DNA of 34,706 nucleotides from Bacillota bacterium (GTDB taxonomy: Bacteria; Bacillota; Clostridia; Oscillospirales; Oscillospiraceae). The stretch is from positions 1 to 34,706 of the forward strand of contig JAJQFT010000076.1 of assembly GCA_021200975.1 (NCBI GenBank), written 5' to 3'. Positions within the stretch are counted from its first letter, which is position 1. Each line of letters begins with the position of its first letter. Below the pieces are notes generated by a model. It was not told the origin of the DNA. It saw only the letters and a list, made by a program, of their open reading frames with translations, and did not search any database. Below, one piece after another: positions 26,445 to 34,706 of this stretch. Both the position numbers and the translations under genes were made by a program.

Positions 26445-27317
26445 TCACGTTTGGCAGCAAATTTTGGCGTCGCGCCGGATTTGCTCGCGCAGAGCCGCCA
26501 GATTTTCAAATTGCATCTCCTCGCGCACAAAAAAACGGAATTCGAGCGTGAGCGTCTGGCCGTAAAGGTCGCCGGAAAAATCCGGCATCCACGTTTCCAC
26601 CGTGACGTGGTGGCCGCCCACGGTCGGGCGGCAGCCGATATTGGTCACGCCGGCATACTGCCCGCCGGCAAAGTGGCAGCGCGTTGCGTACACGCCGAAT
26701 TTCGGCGCGAGCAGCTCCGGCGGGAAGGCAAGATTGGCCGTGGGGATGCCGATGGTGCGCCCCAGATGGCGGCCGTCCACCACCGTGCCGCTGAGCCTGT
26801 GGGCATGGCCGAGGTAGCGGTTGGCGTTTTCCACATCGCCCGCCGCCAGCAGGGCGCGAATCCTACTGGAGGAAACGGTCACGCCGTCGAGCGATTCACG
26901 CGCGACGACGCTGCACGCCATCCCCGCCTCGCGGCAGAGCGCGGCAAGCCGCGCGGCATCCCCCGCACCGCCCGTGCCGAAGCGGAAATCGTAGCCGCAT
27001 ACCAAACCCGCCGCGCCGAATTCCTCGCGCAGGCGGCGGAAAAAGGCAGGGTAGGGCGTGCTCCTCACGCGCTCGTCAAAGGGAAGTGTCAGCACCTCGG
27101 CGGCGCCGAAGCGCGTAAGCAGCCGCACGCGGTCGGGCAGCGTATTGATTAGCCCCGGCGCCTGCCCAAGCACGAAGGTATCCGGGTGCGCGGCGAAGGT
27201 GAGGGCGGCGGGCGTGCAGCCCGTGGCAGCGGCAAGGCGGACGCATTCGCGCAGCAGTGCCTGATGCCCCAGATGCACGCCGTCGAAGAAGCCGAGGGCG
27301 ATGATTTTGCTCTGCAT
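26445..27317 (-). CDS. ribF: Bifunctional riboflavin kinase / FAD synthetase
   Basis: MQSKIIALGFFDGVHLGHQALLRECV, VCGYDFRFGTGGAGD, SSSRIRALLAAGDVENANRYLGH, GIPTANL, VTNIGCRPTVGG. Internal ATG 27317 with SD cggaggg. Confidence 0.96.
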   Translation of the reverse strand: MQSKIIALGFFDGVHLGHQALLRECVRLAAATGCTPAALTFAAHPDTFVLGQAPGLINTLPDRVRLLTRFGAAEVLTLPFDERVRSTPYPAFFRRLREEFGAAGLVCGYDFRFGTGGAGDAARLAALCREAGMACSVVARESLDGVTVSSSRIRALLAAGDVENANRYLGHAHRLSGTVVDGRHLGRTIGIPTANLAFPPELLAPKFGVYATRCHFAGGQYAGVTNIGCRPTVGGHHVTVETWMPDFSGDLYGQTLTLEFRFFVREEMQFENLAALREQIRRDAKICCQT

Positions 27318-27334
27318 ACCTGTCCCTCCGCTGC

Positions 27335-28198
27335 CTAAGGCGCCGCAAAAAAGCTTTTTACGGTTGACATAACGCCATTTTCCGCCCGCCCCAGCATCAA
27401 AAATTCCCCGCTGCGGGCGTAGACGCGGTAGCGCCCATCGTCCAGCGGCAGGGAAAAGGCGTTCCCATTGCGGCAGCGTGCCTCCTGCCGGAGCGTCAGG
27501 GTGACGGCGGGCAGCTCGGCGAAGAGCGTATCCACCGGCAGCAGGTAGTCCGCGGGGCTCTCGGCGCTGAGCAGGTCGGAAAGCGCAACCGCTTGCTCTA
27601 TGGAGAACCTTCCCGCGCTTGTTCGCCGCAGCGTTTCCATGCAGCCCCCGCAGCCAAGCGACTCGCCAATATCGGCGCACAGGGTGCGGATATAGGTGCC
27701 CTTGGAGCAATGCACGCGCAGCTCGGCGCGCGGCGGCGCGAAGCGGAGAACCTCGAGCGAAAAGACGGTGATTGCGCGCTTCTCGCGCGCGACCTCCTGC
27801 CCCCTGCGGGCGAGGTCGCACAGCTTCTGCCCATGCACCTTCAGCGCGGAATACATGGGCGGGGTCTGCTCGATTTGACCGGTAAAGGGCGGCAAAACCG
27901 CCTCCAGCTCGGGCAGGGAAACATGGGGCTCGCACGCGCGGAGCGTCGCGCCGCTGATATCCTGCGTGTCGGTCGCACGGCCGAGCAGGAGCGTGGCAAC
28001 GTAGCGCTTTTCGGCGCTCTCGAAAAATTCCACCGCCCGGGTCGCCCGCCCGACAAATACCGGCAGCACGCCGGTCGCAAGCGGGTCGAGCGTGCCGCCG
28101 TGCCCGATTCGCCGGGTGCCGAATACGCGCCGCAGGCGCGCGGTGACATCCTGGCTCGTCCAGCCGGCGGGCTTGTCCACGATTACGATGCCGTCCAT
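27335..28198 (-). CDS. truB: tRNA pseudouridine(55) synthase
   Basis: MDGIVIVDKPAGWTSQDVTARLRRVFGTRRIGHGGTLDPLATGVLPVFVG; internal ATG 28198 chosen over 28315. Confidence 0.96.
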   Translation of the reverse strand: MDGIVIVDKPAGWTSQDVTARLRRVFGTRRIGHGGTLDPLATGVLPVFVGRATRAVEFFESAEKRYVATLLLGRATDTQDISGATLRACEPHVSLPELEAVLPPFTGQIEQTPPMYSALKVHGQKLCDLARRGQEVAREKRAITVFSLEVLRFAPPRAELRVHCSKGTYIRTLCADIGESLGCGGCMETLRRTSAGRFSIEQAVALSDLLSAESPADYLLPVDTLFAELPAVTLTLRQEARCRNGNAFSLPLDDGRYRVYARSGEFLMLGRAENGVMSTVKSFFAAP

Positions 28199-29148
28199 GC
28201 CTGCTCCACCGCGGCGCACATCGCCCTGCCGACCTCGTCGGCGACCTCGAGGTAGGGCGCCTCCTTGTGCCCGCCGGCGGCAGCCTTGTGCCCACCGCCG
28301 CCGAACAGGGCGCATACCGCGCTCGAATCGAAGCCGGGCAGCGAGCGCATGGAGATCATGGTCACGCCCTCATCGGTTTCGCGCACGGTGGCCGCCATGC
28401 AGACACCCTCAATCGAGCGCAGGAAGCCCGAAAGATTGCCTCCCTCCTCCTCGGGGATGCCGAGCTTTTCCTTGGTATCCTTCGGCATAGGGCACAGCGC
28501 CACCCTGCCATCGAGCAGGAAGCGGGTATTCTCGATTGCCCACGCCTGCATACGCAGGGAGTTGAGCGAAACGGTATCGAACAGCTTCAGATTGATAGGG
28601 GCGGCGTCCAGCCCCGCCTCCATGCACGCCGCCGCGACGAGGTGGGTGTGCGCGCTGGTGCTGGAGTAGCGGAAGCAGCCGGAGTCGGTCGCCGTGCCGG
28701 TGTAGAGCGCGCGGGCAATGGGCTCGTCGAGCGCAACGCCAAGCTCGCAAATCACGTCGTAAATAATCTCCGTGCAGGCAGCGGCGGCGGAATCCACCAG
28801 CTCGTTCGGCGCGAAGGAGGTGGAGGTATAGTGGTGGTCGATGCGCAGCTGGATTTTCTCCGCCAGCGGCAGCGCGGCCGGCGGCAGCAGGTGCGGCGCG
28901 GATACGTCCACGCTCACGAGGATATCGCCCGGCTTTGGCTCCTTCTGGGTCAAATTCTCGTGCAGAGGCGCGTATTTATCTATCATTTCCTCATTTTCCA
29001 GCACAAAGGCGGATTTTCCCAGCTTGCGCAGCGCTAAGCACAGCGCCGCGGAGCAGCCCACAGTATCGCCATCCGGGCGGCCGTGGGTGAGGATCAAAAA
29101 TCCGTCGCGCGACGCCAGCCAGCGGGCGCATTCAGCTCTCGTCATCAT
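28183..29148 (-). CDS. nrnA: DHH family phosphoesterase (NrnA-like oligoribonuclease / pAp phosphatase)
   Basis: LILTHGRPDGDTVGCSAAL, LRIDHHYTSTSFA, TGTATDSGCFRYSSTS, FGGGGHKAAAGG. Confidence 0.92.
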   Translation of the reverse strand: MMTRAECARWLASRDGFLILTHGRPDGDTVGCSAALCLALRKLGKSAFVLENEEMIDKYAPLHENLTQKEPKPGDILVSVDVSAPHLLPPAALPLAEKIQLRIDHHYTSTSFAPNELVDSAAAACTEIIYDVICELGVALDEPIARALYTGTATDSGCFRYSSTSAHTHLVAAACMEAGLDAAPINLKLFDTVSLNSLRMQAWAIENTRFLLDGRVALCPMPKDTKEKLGIPEEEGGNLSGFLRSIEGVCMAATVRETDEGVTMISMRSLPGFDSSAVCALFGGGGHKAAAGGHKEAPYLEVADEVGRAMCAAVEQAWTAS

Positions 29149-29500
29149 CTGTATTTACCCCCAGTGAAGAAATCAGCTTCAGCATGTGCGCGCCGTAGGT
29201 GATGGAGTCGTCCACCTCCCAGACGAGCTCGGGCGTGCAGCGCAGCTGCACGCTGCGCCCCAGCTCCCGGCGCAGATAGCCGGAGGCGGATCTCAGCCCC
29301 TTGAGCGCGTCCTTCGCGCGGTCGGCCTCCAGGAAGCTCACATATACCTTGGCATAGCGCAGGTCGGCGGTGGTGTCCACCCGCGTGATGGAAATCATCG
29401 TATCCTGCACCCGCGGGTCCTTCAGGCCGCGCAGGAGCGAGGAAAGCTCCTTTTGGATTTCGTCGTTAATTCGGTTGATTCGGTTTGATGGCACTTCCAT
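29132..29500 (-). CDS. rbfA: 30S ribosome-binding factor A
   Basis: NRINDEIQKELSSLLRGLKDPRVQ...YAKVYVSFL; position in the infB operon. Confidence 0.95.
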   Translation of the reverse strand: MEVPSNRINRINDEIQKELSSLLRGLKDPRVQDTMISITRVDTTADLRYAKVYVSFLEADRAKDALKGLRSASGYLRRELGRSVQLRCTPELVWEVDDSITYGAHMLKLISSLGVNTDDDES

Positions 29501-29524
29501 TCCTCCGTTCTCAGGAGCGTCGGC

Positions 29525-32002
29525 TCAGCGCTTAATCTCCTGCATGGTGTAGCATTCAAACAGGTCGCCCTCTTTGATATCGTTGAATTTCAGGATGCTC
29601 ATGCCGCATTCGTAGCCCGCGGATACCTCTCTGGCGGCATCCTTGTAGCGCTGCAGGGAGCCAACCTCGCCCTCGTGCAGCACCACGTTGTCGCGCAGGA
29701 CGCGCACCTTCGCGTCGCGGGTGATCTTGCCGTCCTTGACCATGCAGCCGGCAATGGTGCCGATGGCGCTGACCTTGTAGGTCTGGCGCACCTCGGCGTG
29801 GCCGAGCACCACCTCCTCATATTTCGGCGCGAGCATCCCCTTCATGGCGGCCTCGATCTCGTCAATCGCGTCGTAAATCACGCTGTAGAAGCGCATATCG
29901 ACGTTCGCGCGCTGGCCGTTGGCCTGCGCGGCCGCATCCGGCCGGACGTTGAAGCCCACGATAATTGCGCTGGAGGTGGAGGCGAGCAGGATGTCGCTTT
30001 CGTTGATGGGGCCGACGCCGGAGTGGATAACCCGCACGCGAACCTCCTCGTTGGAGAGCTTTTCCAGGCTGGCCTTCAGCGCCTCGGCGGAGCCCTGCAC
30101 ATCCGCCTTGACAATCAGCGGCAGCTCCTTCATCTCGCCCTCCTGCATCCGCTCGAACAGATTCGTGAGCGTGACCTTACGCATCGCGTTCGCGGCGGCG
30201 TCCTTCTTGGCCTGGCGGCGCTGCTCCACCAGCTCGCGCGCCATGCGCTCGTCGCTTACGACGTTGAATTCGTCGCCGGGGATGGGAACCTCGGCAAGGC
30301 CGGCAATCTCCACGGGAATGCTCGGCCCGGCGGACTTGACGGTGCGCCCCTTGTCGTTGGTCATGACGCGCACGCGGCCTACGGCCGTGCCCGCGATAAT
30401 CACCTCGCCCTGATGGAGCGTGCCGTTCTGCACCAGCAGGGTCGCGATTGGGCCGCGCGCCTTGTCCATCCTCGCCTCGATCACCGTGCCCTTGGCGCGG
30501 CGGTTCGGGTTGGCCTTCAGCTCGAGCACCTCCGCCGATACGATAATCATTTCCAGCAGCTCCTCGAGCCCCATGCCGGTTTTCGCGGAGATGGGGCACA
30601 GGATGGTGTCGCCGCCGTACTCCTCGGGAATGAGGTCATAGCTCATCAGCTGCTGCTTGATGCGGTCGGGATTCGCGTCGGGCTTATCCATCTTGTTAAT
30701 GGCCACGATGATGGGGATGTTGGCAGCCTTGGCGTGGTTGATGGATTCGATGGTCTGGGGCATGATGCCGTCGTCCGCCGCCACGACCAGAATGGCAATG
30801 TCGGTGCACATCGCGCCGCGGGCGCGCATGGAGGCGAAGGCCGCGTGACCCGGCGTATCGAGGAAGGTGACGGGGCTGCCGTGCACATCCACGGTGTAGG
30901 CGCCGATGTGCTGCGTGATGCCGCCCGCCTCGCCGGAGGTGACGTGCGTATTGCGGATGGCGTCGAGCAGACTGGTCTTGCCGTGATCGACGTGGCCCAT
31001 GACCACAATCACGGGCGCGCGGGACTGCAGCTCCTCGGCGCTGTCAACATGGTCGTCGATGATCTGCTCCTCGATGGTTACGGTGACCTCCTTCTCCACC
31101 CGGCAGCCCATCTCGACCGCCACGAATTCGGCGGTATCGAAGTCGATGGTCTGATTGATGCCCGCCATCACGCCGTTTTTCATCAGGCATTTGATGACCT
31201 CGGCGGCGGTCTTCTTCATCCGGCTGGCAAGCTCGCCGACGGTGATTTCATCGGGGATTTTCACGGTTACGGGTGCCTTGCGGGCGACCTCCATCTGTAG
31301 CCGGCGCAGCTTCTCCTGCTCCTCGTTGCGGGCCTTGCTGCCGCGGAACTTATTGTCCTTCTTCTGGCTCTGCTGCTGCCCCTTCTTGCCGCCGATGCGC
31401 TGCTTGCCGCCGGTGTAGTTCTGCACGCGGTCGGATACCAGCGCGTCCACCCGGTCGTCAAAGCGGGCGGAATTGACCTGCACGGCGGAGGTATCCACCA
31501 CGCGGCGCTCCCGTTTGCGCTCCGGCTCGGGATTCTTGGGCTTCTTGGCCTGCTGGCTCTGCGGCTGCGGCTGGGGCTTCGCGCCCTGCGGCTGCGGCTT
31601 TGTGCCCTGCGGCTGGGGCTTCGGTGTCTGGCGCGGGGGATTCTGCACGCGCGGCTGCTCCTTCTTCGCGGCGGGGGCGGCGTCCCTGCGCGGCTCGGCG
31701 GCCTTCGTCTCCTTCTTCGGCTCGCTCTTCGGCTCAACGGTCTTCGGCGCCGGGGCGGGCGCTTCCTCCGCCTTCGGGGCGGCGGGAGCGGGCTTCACAG
31801 CGGCAAAAACCTGCTCTAGCGAGGCAATCGGGTTGTGCTGGGTAAGGTGGTCGAAGAGCACGTTCAGCTGCTCCTCGGTCAGCACCTGAGAATAGGATTT
31901 GGGCTTATCAAAATACTGGGATAGGATCTCCGCAACCTCCTTGGGCGGGACGCCAAAATCGGCTGCTACCTCTTTCACGCGATACTTGACAGCGATACTC
32001 AT
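29525..32002 (-). CDS. infB: Translation initiation factor IF-2
   Basis: 825 aa; GTPase [32 protein letters not shown]2_[20 protein letters not shown]. Confidence 0.98.
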   Translation of the reverse strand: MSIAVKYRVKEVAADFGVPPKEVAEILSQYFDKPKSYSQVLTEEQLNVLFDHLTQHNPIASLEQVFAAVKPAPAAPKAEEAPAPAPKTVEPKSEPKKETKAAEPRRDAAPAAKKEQPRVQNPPRQTPKPQPQGTKPQPQGAKPQPQPQSQQAKKPKNPEPERKRERRVVDTSAVQVNSARFDDRVDALVSDRVQNYTGGKQRIGGKKGQQQSQKKDNKFRGSKARNEEQEKLRRLQMEVARKAPVTVKIPDEITVGELASRMKKTAAEVIKCLMKNGVMAGINQTIDFDTAEFVAVEMGCRVEKEVTVTIEEQIIDDHVDSAEELQSRAPVIVVMGHVDHGKTSLLDAIRNTHVTSGEAGGITQHIGAYTVDVHGSPVTFLDTPGHAAFASMRARGAMCTDIAILVVAADDGIMPQTIESINHAKAANIPIIVAINKMDKPDANPDRIKQQLMSYDLIPEEYGGDTILCPISAKTGMGLEELLEMIIVSAEVLELKANPNRRAKGTVIEARMDKARGPIATLLVQNGTLHQGEVIIAGTAVGRVRVMTNDKGRTVKSAGPSIPVEIAGLAEVPIPGDEFNVVSDERMARELVEQRRQAKKDAAANAMRKVTLTNLFERMQEGEMKELPLIVKADVQGSAEALKASLEKLSNEEVRVRVIHSGVGPINESDILLASTSSAIIVGFNVRPDAAAQANGQRANVDMRFYSVIYDAIDEIEAAMKGMLAPKYEEVVLGHAEVRQTYKVSAIGTIAGCMVKDGKITRDAKVRVLRDNVVLHEGEVGSLQRYKDAAREVSAGYECGMSILKFNDIKEGDLFECYTMQEIKR
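31558..31640 (-). repeat. Low-complexity Q/P tandem repeat in the IF-2 linker
   Basis: Encodes [30 protein letters not shown] repeats ctgcggctggggctt / ctgcggctgcggctt. Confidence 0.8.
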
Positions 32003-32048
32003 ATATGCACCTCCAAAAGTTCTTCGGTTGTACGGAATGCTTGGGAAG

Positions 32049-32199
32049 CTCTGAATAAATCGGCAAAAACGGATTGTACTTTCTTTTGTGCTGCAAAAAG
32101 GTTTGGAAAATGGAGGAATCCTTTGTGGATTTCCGATTTTTCAAGCCACATTTGCGGCGCAAAAGGCGGTGCAGGGCGCCGCAGACGATTTGTTCAGAG
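32049..32199. repeat. ~151-bp element bounded by 14-bp inverted repeats between ylxQ and infB (MITE-like or structured RNA)
   Basis: Left ctctgaataaatcg (32049-32062) and right cgatttgttcagag (32186-32199) are inverted with 13/14 matches. Internal hairpins tgcggcgc/gcgccgca (32153-32183) and ggaatcc/ggatttcc (32115-32134). Confidence 0.6.
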
Positions 32200-32209
32200 T
32201 TTTCTTTGG

Positions 32210-32620
32210 TTATTTCTTCTTTCCGGCGCGCTTGTTGCGCTCGTGGGCCTTCGCCTCCCGCGCGCGCTGCCTGCTGCGCGCGGCCTTGCTCTCCAGCGCG
32301 GCGACGGCGGCAGGGTTTGGCGGGTCGTCCGCCATAGCAAGCGCGAGGGCGAGCGGGGCATCGGTAATGGCGGCTATGGCAAGCTCGCCGCGCCCCACGG
32401 CCGCGCCCATCTCCGCCTTGGTGGCGTGCAGACGGATGCATGGCTGCGCGCTGTGCGCGATGAAGCTCTGCGCCCGTCGCCATGTATGGTCGGAGGCATC
32501 GCTCGCGACCAGCACGAGCGCGCTCTTTCCCTCGCGCGTGACGGCGGCCACCGGCTCCTCGCCGAGCTCAGCGCGCCCGGCCTTGCGGGCGATGGAGAGG
32601 TAGCTCAGCGCCTTATTCAT
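32210..32620 (-). CDS. ylxQ: L7Ae/L30e-family ribosomal-like protein (YlxQ-like) with basic C-terminal tail
   Basis: LSIARKAGRAELGEEPVAAVTREGKSALVLVASDASDHTWRRAQSF; gene order between rnpM and infB. Confidence 0.88.
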   Translation of the reverse strand: MNKALSYLSIARKAGRAELGEEPVAAVTREGKSALVLVASDASDHTWRRAQSFIAHSAQPCIRLHATKAEMGAAVGRGELAIAAITDAPLALALAMADDPPNPAAVAALESKAARSRQRAREAKAHERNKRAGKKK

Positions 32621-32885
32621 GCGGCTTGGCCTCCATTTCCTTTTCCATGCGCTCGTAGACCTCGGCGGGGATCTCCACCTCTAAGCAGCGGTCGAGCGCG
32701 CGGGTTTTGCGCGCCTTTTTCAGGCACTCGGGGTTCGGGCAGAGGTAGGCGCCGCGCCCGTTCAGCCTGCCGCTGAAATCGAGCTTCACCGTGCCGTCCA
32801 CGGTGCGGACGACGCGCAGCAAATCCCGCTTATTCTTGCGCTCCCGGCAGCCCATACACTGCCGCTGCGGTATTTTCTTGATCAT
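32613..32885 (-). CDS. rnpM: YlxR/DUF448 family protein (RNase P modulator RnpM)
   Basis: IPQRQCMGCRERKNKRDLLRVVRTVDGTVKLDFSGRLNGRGAYLCPNPECLKKARK. Confidence 0.94.
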   Translation of the reverse strand: MIKKIPQRQCMGCRERKNKRDLLRVVRTVDGTVKLDFSGRLNGRGAYLCPNPECLKKARKTRALDRCLEVEIPAEVYERMEKEMEAKPHE

Positions 32886-32904
32886 GCCAGCCTCCCGGAA
32901 AGCC

Positions 32905-34011
32905 TTACTGCGGATAATTGACCTGCGACGCGGACTTGATATCCACCTTGTAGCCGGTCAGGCGGGCGGCGAGGCGGGCGTTCTGCCCCTCGCGGCCGAT
33001 CGCAAGGCTCAGCTGGTCATCCGGCACGATGACGGAGCAGGTTTTCTGCCCCGGCACGAGGGTAACGGAAAGCGCCTGCGCGGGGCTGAGCGCCGCGCGG
33101 ACATACTCGCAGGGGTCCTCGGAATAAACCACGATGTCGATTTTCTCCCCATGCAGCTCGGAAACCACCGCGCCAACGCGGCCGCCGCGCGGCCCGACGC
33201 AGGCGCCCACGGGGTCGACCCCCTCCATCAGCGCGCGCACAGCCATCTTCGCGCGCGAGCCGGGCTCGCGGATGATGTTGCAGATTTCCACCTGCCCATC
33301 GGCAATCTCCGGCGTTTCCAGCTCAAACAGGCGGCGCACCAGATGCGGATGGGTACGCGAGACGCGCGCTGTGCCGCGGGCGGGGATCTTGGCATCAAGC
33401 AGATAGACCTTCATCAGCTCGCCGGGGGCGTAGACCTCGCCGGGGATCTGCTCATCCCGGCTCAGGACGGCGAGGGCAGCTTCGCCCTCCATGGTGATTG
33501 ACACGAAAATGTCGCCGTTCGGCTCGATGTGGTGCACGCTGCCGGTGACCATCTCGTGCGCCCGCTCAGAGAATTTCTCGCTGCGGTTGGAGCGCTCGGC
33601 CTCGCGCACGCCCTGAATAATCACCTGCCGCGCGGCCATCGCCGCGACGCGGCTGAACTTGGAGATGTCGATGTTGAGGCGCACGTTGTCGCCGAGCCGG
33701 GCGTTCGGCACGGTCTTGGTGGCAGCATCAAGCGAAATTTCGCGCAGCCGGTCGGAGACCTCCTCCACCACCGTCTTGACGACGCACATGGAAAGCCCCT
33801 CCTCGCTCAGATCCACGATGATGTTGTCCGTCGGGGCCTCCTTGGGGTAGTTAGCGGACTTGGTGTAGGCGTTGGTAAGCGCCTGCTTCACCCGCTCCAC
33901 CATGTAATCCACGGGGATGCCCTTTATTTTTTCGAGTTCCCGCAGGCTGTCAAACATTTCTACACCCACATTGATTTCGGGTGCGGCCTGCTTTTTGGAT
34001 GCTCTGGCCAT
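32905..34011 (-). CDS. nusA: Transcription termination/antitermination protein NusA
   Basis: MFDSLRELEKIKGI..., S1 and KH domains: ARVSRTHPHLVRRLFELETPEIADGQVEI, DPVGACVGPRGGRVGAVVSELHGEKIDIV. Start ATG 34011 with SD aaggaga. Confidence 0.97.
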   Translation of the reverse strand: MARASKKQAAPEINVGVEMFDSLRELEKIKGIPVDYMVERVKQALTNAYTKSANYPKEAPTDNIIVDLSEEGLSMCVVKTVVEEVSDRLREISLDAATKTVPNARLGDNVRLNIDISKFSRVAAMAARQVIIQGVREAERSNRSEKFSERAHEMVTGSVHHIEPNGDIFVSITMEGEAALAVLSRDEQIPGEVYAPGELMKVYLLDAKIPARGTARVSRTHPHLVRRLFELETPEIADGQVEICNIIREPGSRAKMAVRALMEGVDPVGACVGPRGGRVGAVVSELHGEKIDIVVYSEDPCEYVRAALSPAQALSVTLVPGQKTCSVIVPDDQLSLAIGREGQNARLAARLTGYKVDIKSASQVNYPQ

Positions 34012-34028
34012 GATAATCTCTCCTTGTT

Positions 34029-34481
34029 TCAAAATTCAACCCGGAGCCGCACGAGGGCGACCTCCGATTTTTGCAGCGTAATGGTCTTGCCGCCGACCTC
34101 GGCGGTGATGCGGCCGTCCTCGTAGCCGCGCAGCACGGCGGCGAGCTCCTTCTGCCCGTCGCGCGGGCGGTAGAGCTTGATGGTCACGGGGCTGCCGAGG
34201 AATTGGGCGAAGTCGCCGGGGCGGCGGAGCGGGCGCTCCAGCCCGGCGGAGCAGACCTCGAAGCAGTAGCTTTCGGCGATGGGGTCGGCCTCATCCAGAA
34301 TCGGGTCCATCGCGCGCGAGATCGCCTCGCAATCGGCAATGTTCACGCCGCCGGGCTTATCAATCAGCAGGCGGAGGAACCACCGGCCGCCCTCGCGGAC
34401 GTATTCGGTATCCCACAGCGAGCAGCCCTGCGCCGCCACGACCGGCTGCGCGAGGGCAGCGACGGTATCGGTAACTTTCAA
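34029..34481 (-). CDS. rimP: Ribosome maturation factor RimP
   Basis: KVTDTVAALAQPVVAAQGCSLWDTEYVREGGRWFLRLLIDKPGGVNIADCEAISRAMDPILDE...YCFEVCSAGLERPL. Start inferred as TTG 34481, preceded by SD aaggagg; the upstream ORF-track start is not supported. Confidence 0.92.
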   Translation of the reverse strand: MKVTDTVAALAQPVVAAQGCSLWDTEYVREGGRWFLRLLIDKPGGVNIADCEAISRAMDPILDEADPIAESYCFEVCSAGLERPLRRPGDFAQFLGSPVTIKLYRPRDGQKELAAVLRGYEDGRITAEVGGKTITLQKSEVALVRLRVEF

Positions 34482-34541
34482 AATGCGCCTCCTTCTTTCG
34501 GCGGGGAGGCCCCCTGCGGGAGCCGCCGCGCCATGCCACGC

Positions 34542-34567
34542 AAAAGGAGAGGGGCGAGCCCCTCTCC
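34542..34567 (-). terminator. Terminator-like hairpin in the leader of the rimP-nusA-infB operon
   Basis: Minus strand GGAGAGGGG-CTCG-CCCCTCTCC-TTTTG, between promoter and rimP. Confidence 0.6.
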
Positions 34568-34596
34568 ACACTTGTCAATCCTTAACTTACGATGCA

Positions 34597-34625
34597 ATTA
34601 TACCACGTTTCGTATTCGTTTGCAA
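34597..34625 (-). promoter_or_regulatory. Sigma-A promoter for the rimP-nusA-infB operon
   Basis: TTGCAA-N17-TATAAT. Confidence 0.8.
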
Positions 34626-34706
34626 GCCCATTTCTAAAATATTTTCAAACTTTTTTGTAGCGTTACAATAGATGTGAGACCAAGGTATAGAAAAAAGCGA
34701 TTGAGT

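Noticed and set aside
26445-28295. 616-aa ORF as a TruB-RibF fusion
   Set aside because: The N-terminal half is an out-of-frame translation of truB; ribF has its own ATG and SD at 27317.
29675-31300. 541-aa plus-strand ORF opposite infB
   Set aside because: Antisense shadow; infB is certain.
1-34706. CRISPR arrays, tRNA/rRNA genes, prophage or transposase genes
   Set aside because: Read for regularly spaced repeats, tRNA TTCRANY-type loops and recognisable recombinase/transposase translations; none seen.

Overview
The window looks like a chromosomal segment from a high-GC, low-repeat Gram-positive anaerobe. Oscillospiraceae/Clostridia is my inference from gene content, codon style and SD/sigma-A signals. 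Left to right it holds: a truncated lipoprotein gene; a NifU-like / 'GGGtGRT' gene pair; a Cys-rich DUF1540 gene; class III ribonucleotide reductase nrdD with two candidate NrdR boxes; a galM / HAD / homocysteine-methyltransferase run; a paired short-chain chromate-transporter locus joined to a phosphodiesterase-like gene; an FMN riboswitch with a terminator controlling a RibU-like ECF S-component; an SDR; a 6.2-kb secreted S8 protease with InlB-type repeats and a KTGD tail; an alanyl-tRNA editing protein; a Zn-dependent PLC-like protein; a UMF1/MFS transporter; DUF378; pnp and rpsO separated by a long hairpin; and the classic ribF-truB-nrnA-rbfA-infB-ylxQ-rnpM-nusA-rimP cluster on the minus strand. 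I saw no CRISPR array, tRNA, rRNA, prophage or transposase gene. The least explained signals are: (i) the GGGtGRT/NifU-like pair with a consensus promoter and a leader hairpin; (ii) a ~150-bp element with 14-bp inverted ends between ylxQ and infB (MITE-like or structured RNA); (iii) a 13-bp complementarity between the FMN aptamer and the ribU Shine-Dalgarno; (iv) the rpsO-pnp hairpin; (v) a terminator-like hairpin in the rimP-nusA-infB leader. All family assignments come from reading the translations, with no database search.
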